A stretch of 64,000 bases of DNA. It comes from Haloterrigena sp. KLK7 (GTDB lineage: Archaea > Halobacteriota > Halobacteria > Halobacteriales > Natrialbaceae). The stretch spans positions 62,001-126,000 of the forward strand of contig NZ_CP149788.1 in the NCBI RefSeq assembly GCF_037914945.1, read 5' to 3'. Made by a program: the position numbers and the translations under genes. Under the pieces are notes generated by a model. The model worked only from the letters and a program-made list of their open reading frames with translations. It was not told where the DNA came from and made no database searches. This document shows positions 60,534 through 64,000 of the stretch, in pieces. The stretch's first letter is position 1. Every line of letters begins with the position of its first letter.

Positions 60534-61658
60534 ATGGCAGATGATAGCAATGTGCGAGTAGAGAGACGCGACCTCTTGAAAGGTATCGGTACGGCGGGTG
60601 TAGCAGGGGTAGCCGGCTGTCTAGGCGGCGACAGTGGCGACGAACCATACTACCCTCATACAATCTGGGGAATGTACGGCGCCTGGGAGGAAGCCTACGT
60701 TCAGGGCGGCGAGTTCTATGCGGAGGACCATGGGTACGACTTCGAAAATCAGAACACCCAAGGAAACGACGACGAGCAGATCTCGCACATCCAGAATTTC
60801 AGGCAGCAGCAGGCTGACGGCATCCTCGTTGGACCCGTCTCCGCGACCGCACCCGTGGGCCAAGTCGAAGCCGCGGTCGACGACGACATCCCAGTCATCG
60901 CCGCGAACTCGGACATCGAGACAGATGCGCTCACGATGAGTGTCTACATCGGGAACGAGCCTGCCTGCGAGGAGTTGGGCGCGGAGATCGTCGACTACCT
61001 CAATACGGAAGTCGAATCTGACGGAACCGTTCTCAACCTCCAAGGCGACCTTGGAATGAGCATCGGTGTTGAACGAGAACAGGGCTTCAAGAACGCCGTC
61101 GAGGGACAGGACGGTATCAACGTCCACGACGTCAGCGCCAACTTTAGCCGCGAAGAGGCCCAAGAGAACACGTACTCCTTGCTCCAGTCCGAAGATGGGG
61201 AGATCGACGCAATCTTCGCTGCCAATAGCGAAATGGCGATCGGCGCCGCAAACGCCCTCGACACGTACGGGATGGACCCCGGGAACGTGTTTATTGCGTC
61301 CATGGACGGCAGTCCGGCACTGATCGACCATATGGACGAGGGATGGGTCCAGCGCGGCTTCTCGCAGCCGACCCAGTACTACCTCCCGATCGCGATGTAC
61401 TACCTGGAACAGGTCCGAACAGAGGGCGAGGACGCGCTGCCCGAAGTCGGCGATGAGGTCACCACCGACGATCTCGAGATCACCGGCGAGGAGCACATGG
61501 GAACGGATATCTGGACGGAACAGGACTGGGCACCGGCCGAAGTTCAGGAACGGCACGGCCATCGTTGGTTCCAGACGAACGGACGACTGTTGACGCCCGA
61601 TAACTACAACGACTCTGCCAACTGGGGCGTCATCTTCGCCGATGAAGCGGGCGACTGA
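60534..61658 (+). CDS. Sugar ABC transporter substrate-binding lipoprotein (RbsB/periplasmic-binding-protein 4 type)
   Basis: 374 residues. The signal VRVERRDLLKGIGTAGVAGVAGC has the Tat RR and lipobox. The fold shows TIWGMYGAWEEAYVQGGEFYAEDHGYDFENQNTQGNDDEQISHIQNFRQQQADGILVGPVSATAPVGQVEAAVDDDIPVIAANSDIE, the standard first domain of CUT2 binding proteins, then GVEREQGFKNAVEGQ and AIFAANSEMAIGAANALDTYGM. The Asn, Asp and Arg residues in these loops normally bind a monosaccharide. A very AT-rich promoter (AATAAATAATATATTAATAAATAGG) lies 25-80 bases upstream, separate from the ATPase gene. Confidence 0.92.
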   Translation: MADDSNVRVERRDLLKGIGTAGVAGVAGCLGGDSGDEPYYPHTIWGMYGAWEEAYVQGGEFYAEDHGYDFENQNTQGNDDEQISHIQNFRQQQADGILVGPVSATAPVGQVEAAVDDDIPVIAANSDIETDALTMSVYIGNEPACEELGAEIVDYLNTEVESDGTVLNLQGDLGMSIGVEREQGFKNAVEGQDGINVHDVSANFSREEAQENTYSLLQSEDGEIDAIFAANSEMAIGAANALDTYGMDPGNVFIASMDGSPALIDHMDEGWVQRGFSQPTQYYLPIAMYYLEQVRTEGEDALPEVGDEVTTDDLEITGEEHMGTDIWTEQDWAPAEVQERHGHRWFQTNGRLLTPDNYNDSANWGVIFADEAGD

Positions 61659-61828
61659 GTCCTGAAGGGAGGCGAAGCCACTAGGGATCGGCACAGGTCG
61701 ACTCAAGACCGGTATCTCGGTCTGCGTCTTGTTGCCAGTTATATGATGGTCCCGTTCAGTGTGTGTCCAACCCACACATATGATAACATTTATTTATGAT
61801 GGTCTGGATCGCTTACTCAGGATCCGAG

Positions 61829-62842
61829 ATGCAACTAGATTTGAAAGTGATCAGCGGACTATCAGATGGAGAGGCATCGGCCCGGACGAAATTGTTCCTC
61901 GTAGATAACTTCATCTGGGTACTGCTGGTGCTAACAACGCTGATGTTCGGCGCAATCAACGGGCCGCAGTTCTTTAACCTCTCGAACCTTCAGTTCATCG
62001 TCTTTTCGAGCGTGATGCTCAGCTTTCTGGTCATGGCGGAGGGAATCTGTCTCCTGAGCGGGAACTTCGATCTCTCGGTCGGTCAGGCCGCGGGTTTCGC
62101 AGGAATGTTCAACGCGATGTTGCTGACGAGCTGGGCGCCGTGGATGCCATGGTATCTCGGCGTTGCGACGATCCTCTTCGTCGGCGCCGTGATCGGCGCG
62201 ACGAACGGGTTCCTCATTGCGTACATGGATCTCAATCCGTTCCTAGTGACACTCGGGACGTTCTTCATCCTCCAGTACGCGACGCTCGAGATCAGCCTCA
62301 ACCCGATCAGCGGGCTCGCGGATGCGTACCTCGCGCTCGGGGGCGACACGGTCGCCGGCGTCCCGATCGCTATCTTCCTGCTCGTCGTCGCGGCCGTCCT
62401 CCTGCACGTCCTGCTTCGTCACACGCGGTTCGGGAGTAACGTCTACTCCGTCGGCGGCGATCCGGAAGCGTCCAGCCGCGTCGGGATCAGCACGACGCGG
62501 ACGGTCTTCCTCGTCTTCGTTCTCTCCGGAATGCTAAGCGCGTTCTCGGGGCTCCTTTACACCGGGTTCCTCTACTCGGCGACGCCGGGAATGGCCGACG
62601 GGGCGTTGTTCATGGCGTTCGCCGGCGCGGTCATCGGCGGTGCGAGCCTCTCGGGAGGCCGCGGATCGATCGTCAACATGATCGGCGGTGCACTGCTCAT
62701 TGGGGTCTTCGACGCCGGGCTCGTGCAGACCGGTCTGAGCGGGAACCAGGTCAACATCTTCTTCGGGGTGCTGGTGATCGTCGCGATCATCATCAACCGC
62801 TACCGCGAACAGAAGCGAGACGACCTGCTGACGCCGAGCTGA
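61829..62842 (+). CDS. Sugar ABC transporter permease (RbsC/CUT2 type)
   Basis: 337 residues from ATG 61829 (MQLDLKVISGLSDGEA); an in-frame ATG at 61796 overlaps the probable promoter (ACATTTATTTATG). Eight to ten TM segments. Family motifs are LVMAEGICLLSGNFDLSVGQAAGFAGMFNAML, IGATNGFLIAYMDLNPFLVTLGTFFILQYATLEIS, NVYSVGGDPEASSRVGISTTRTVFLVFVLSGMLSAFSGLLYTGF and AVIGGASLSGGRGSIVNMIGGALLIGVFDAGL. It imports a monosaccharide with the two preceding gene products; rhamnose is a candidate because a rhamnosidase gene follows. Confidence 0.92.
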   Translation: MQLDLKVISGLSDGEASARTKLFLVDNFIWVLLVLTTLMFGAINGPQFFNLSNLQFIVFSSVMLSFLVMAEGICLLSGNFDLSVGQAAGFAGMFNAMLLTSWAPWMPWYLGVATILFVGAVIGATNGFLIAYMDLNPFLVTLGTFFILQYATLEISLNPISGLADAYLALGGDTVAGVPIAIFLLVVAAVLLHVLLRHTRFGSNVYSVGGDPEASSRVGISTTRTVFLVFVLSGMLSAFSGLLYTGFLYSATPGMADGALFMAFAGAVIGGASLSGGRGSIVNMIGGALLIGVFDAGLVQTGLSGNQVNIFFGVLVIVAIIINRYREQKRDDLLTPS

Positions 62843-63172
62843 TCGATCTCGAGCGGTTTTCGCGGTTCGGCCTCACAGTAGGACGATTACGCTGTGACGA
62901 TCCCTGTCTCTGACGTGCTGTTCCCGGACGAACACGCGACGAGCGCCACGACGGATATCAGATTCTGGCGGTGAGGAATTCGTCGTCTCCACCGGCAGAG
63001 GGCCGGTCTGGAACCTTCGGTTATCGATTTTGAGTGCGTTCTGGTAGTTGGATTTTCCCGAAATCTCGTATTTATCCGCTTTCGGATGTTCTCAATTGTT
63101 GAATCGGTGGGCCACGTTATTATCAGACTGCATTGTTAGTAACCCACACTTGGTATGTGATGCCAAGTATCG
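62843..63172. other. Intergenic region before the rhamnosidase gene
   Basis: About 330 bases. GTTATTATC near 63115 is a possible TATA element for the rhamnosidase gene. No other feature seen. Confidence 0.4.
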
Positions 63173-64000
63173 ATGCAGCAATCCCCGAACGGTAGGGAGA
63201 ACGGGCTGTACGACAGCGAGTGGACCATGAGTGATGGATACGACGAATCGACGACAGCAGAATCGCACGCGACAGACGAGAACGGATACATCGATCGACG
63301 GGAGTACCTGCGATACACGGGCGCCCTTGCAGGCGCCTCAGTAGTCGCCGGCACTGGTGTGCAGACGGCTGCGGCCGGCGGCAGCGGGCCAACCGAGAAC
63401 GGGTCGATCGCCCCAGCGGACCTTCGAGTCGAGTACGCTGAGGAGCCGAACACGGTGCTTCCCGCGGACGGTGACTCCGACGACGGGGAACTCGAGGACC
63501 TGCGGTTCTCTTGGGAGGTAGCCGGACCGCGAGGTGTCGCCCAGTCCGCGTACCGAATCCGCGTCGCGGAGGAGAGCACCCCGCTCGAAAGTGGCGAGGA
63601 TCTCGTCTGGGACAGCGGCGTGGTCGAGTCGACGCAATCGACCCACGTCCCGTACGACGGCGAGCCGCTCAAGGCCGACACGACCTACTACTGGAGCGTC
63701 CGGCTCTGGGACGGCGACGAGGCCAGTGACTGGAGCGAAGCGACTCGGTTCGTGACGGCGTTGCCCGACGACGAGCACTGGGAGGGCGAGTGGATCGGCC
63801 CCGACTATGGCGAGTGGGACGAAGACGACCCGATCGACTACGATTTCCTCGAAGAGGGCGACTACGACGACCGTCCCGAACCGCTTCTCCGCCGTGAGTT
63901 CGACCTTGAGAGGGACGTCGTCGAAGCGCGCATCCACATCAGCGGCCTGGGATGCTACGAGTTGTACATTAACGGTGAACGCGTCGGGGACCGCGTCCTC
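63173..64000 (+). CDS. Secreted alpha-L-rhamnosidase (GH78 type), N-terminal part, runs off the right edge
   Basis: 276 codons visible from ATG 63173; ATG 63227 (MSDGYDES) is an alternative. A Tat-type signal (IDRREYLRYTGALAGASVVAGTGVQTAAA, no lipobox Cys) directs export. It is followed by the fibronectin-like N-domain of bacterial alpha-L-rhamnosidases: APADLRVEYAEEPNTVLPADG, LRFSWEVAGPRGVAQSAYRIRVAEE, VWDSGVVESTQSTHVPYDGEPLKADTTYYWSVRLWDGD, SEATRFVTAL, then EGEWIGPDYGE and LRREFDLERDVVEARIHISGLGCYELYINGERVGDRVL. The catalytic barrel lies outside the window. It releases L-rhamnose from plant-type glycans outside the cell, probably for the CUT2 transporter beside it. Confidence 0.9.
   Translation, partial: MQQSPNGRENGLYDSEWTMSDGYDESTTAESHATDENGYIDRREYLRYTGALAGASVVAGTGVQTAAAGGSGPTENGSIAPADLRVEYAEEPNTVLPADGDSDDGELEDLRFSWEVAGPRGVAQSAYRIRVAEESTPLESGEDLVWDSGVVESTQSTHVPYDGEPLKADTTYYWSVRLWDGDEASDWSEATRFVTALPDDEHWEGEWIGPDYGEWDEDDPIDYDFLEEGDYDDRPEPLLRREFDLERDVVEARIHISGLGCYELYINGERVGDRVL

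Noticed and set aside
1-64000. CRISPR arrays, rRNA, tRNA and known riboswitches
   Set aside because: No regularly spaced repeats, no rRNA-like blocks and no clear tRNA cloverleaf were seen on either strand; a tRNA or covariance-model search would settle it.

Overview
The window is haloarchaeal chromosome, most like the Natrialbales (Haloterrigena/Natrinema-type). This is inferred from high GC with strong GC third positions, acidic proteins, Tat-type lipoproteins (RR...GC), TATA-box promoters close to start codons (leaderless mRNAs), and small families largely confined to haloarchaea (DUF7511, DUF7344, DUF5788, DUF7351 and DUF7542 types). I see no rRNA, tRNA or CRISPR.

Layout. 0-5 kb: a TetR regulator, an RND/MMPL exporter and two membrane proteins, linked by three copies of one TetR-type operator. 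5-6.5 kb: an AbrB-type antitoxin with a truncated PIN toxin, then a methyltransferase. 6.5-12.3 kb: a peptide/nickel-type ABC operon with a fused double ATPase. 12.7-17.4 kb: a zinc-type znuA-DUF7511-znuC-znuB operon and a CobW-type GTPase. 18.2-24.6 kb: heme genes hemH, hemG/Y and hemE with a sugar-isomerase-like gene, mixed with UspA genes and decayed copies. 25.6-26.7 kb: a lone tyrosine recombinase.

28.7-44.3 kb is the most interesting block: a TRAP transporter, an HpcH/HpaI aldolase, an SDR, a VOC protein, an internally duplicated 268-aa protein of unknown function, a RuBisCO-like protein, a DUF1537 acid-sugar kinase, an aldo/keto reductase, pyruvate kinase, enolase, a dehydrogenase resembling D-apionate oxidoisomerase and an IclR regulator. 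Read together this looks like a catabolic island for an acid sugar such as D-apionate. The RuBisCO-like enzyme would release 3-phosphoglycerate, which the linked enolase and pyruvate kinase would carry to pyruvate. The route is inferred, not proven.

45-53.6 kb holds DUF5788 and DUF7351 genes, thioredoxin, a methyltransferase, a geranylgeranyl-reductase-type flavoprotein, membrane proteins, a rhodanese, a Cys-containing HTH regulator and a broken TauE/SafE exporter. A shared TATTGT/ACAATA inverted repeat suggests a thiol/sulfur regulon. 53.8-56.3 kb is a coupled operon of a PEP-hydrolase-like TIM barrel, a cupin and a Tm-1-like protein. 56.7-58.2 kb is an iron-box-controlled siderophore-type binding lipoprotein with a 57-aa protein directly behind it. 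59.6-64 kb is a CUT2-type sugar ABC transporter followed by the start of a secreted alpha-L-rhamnosidase. L-rhamnose and D-apiose both occur in plant pectin, so the two carbohydrate loci may reflect use of plant polymers (inference).
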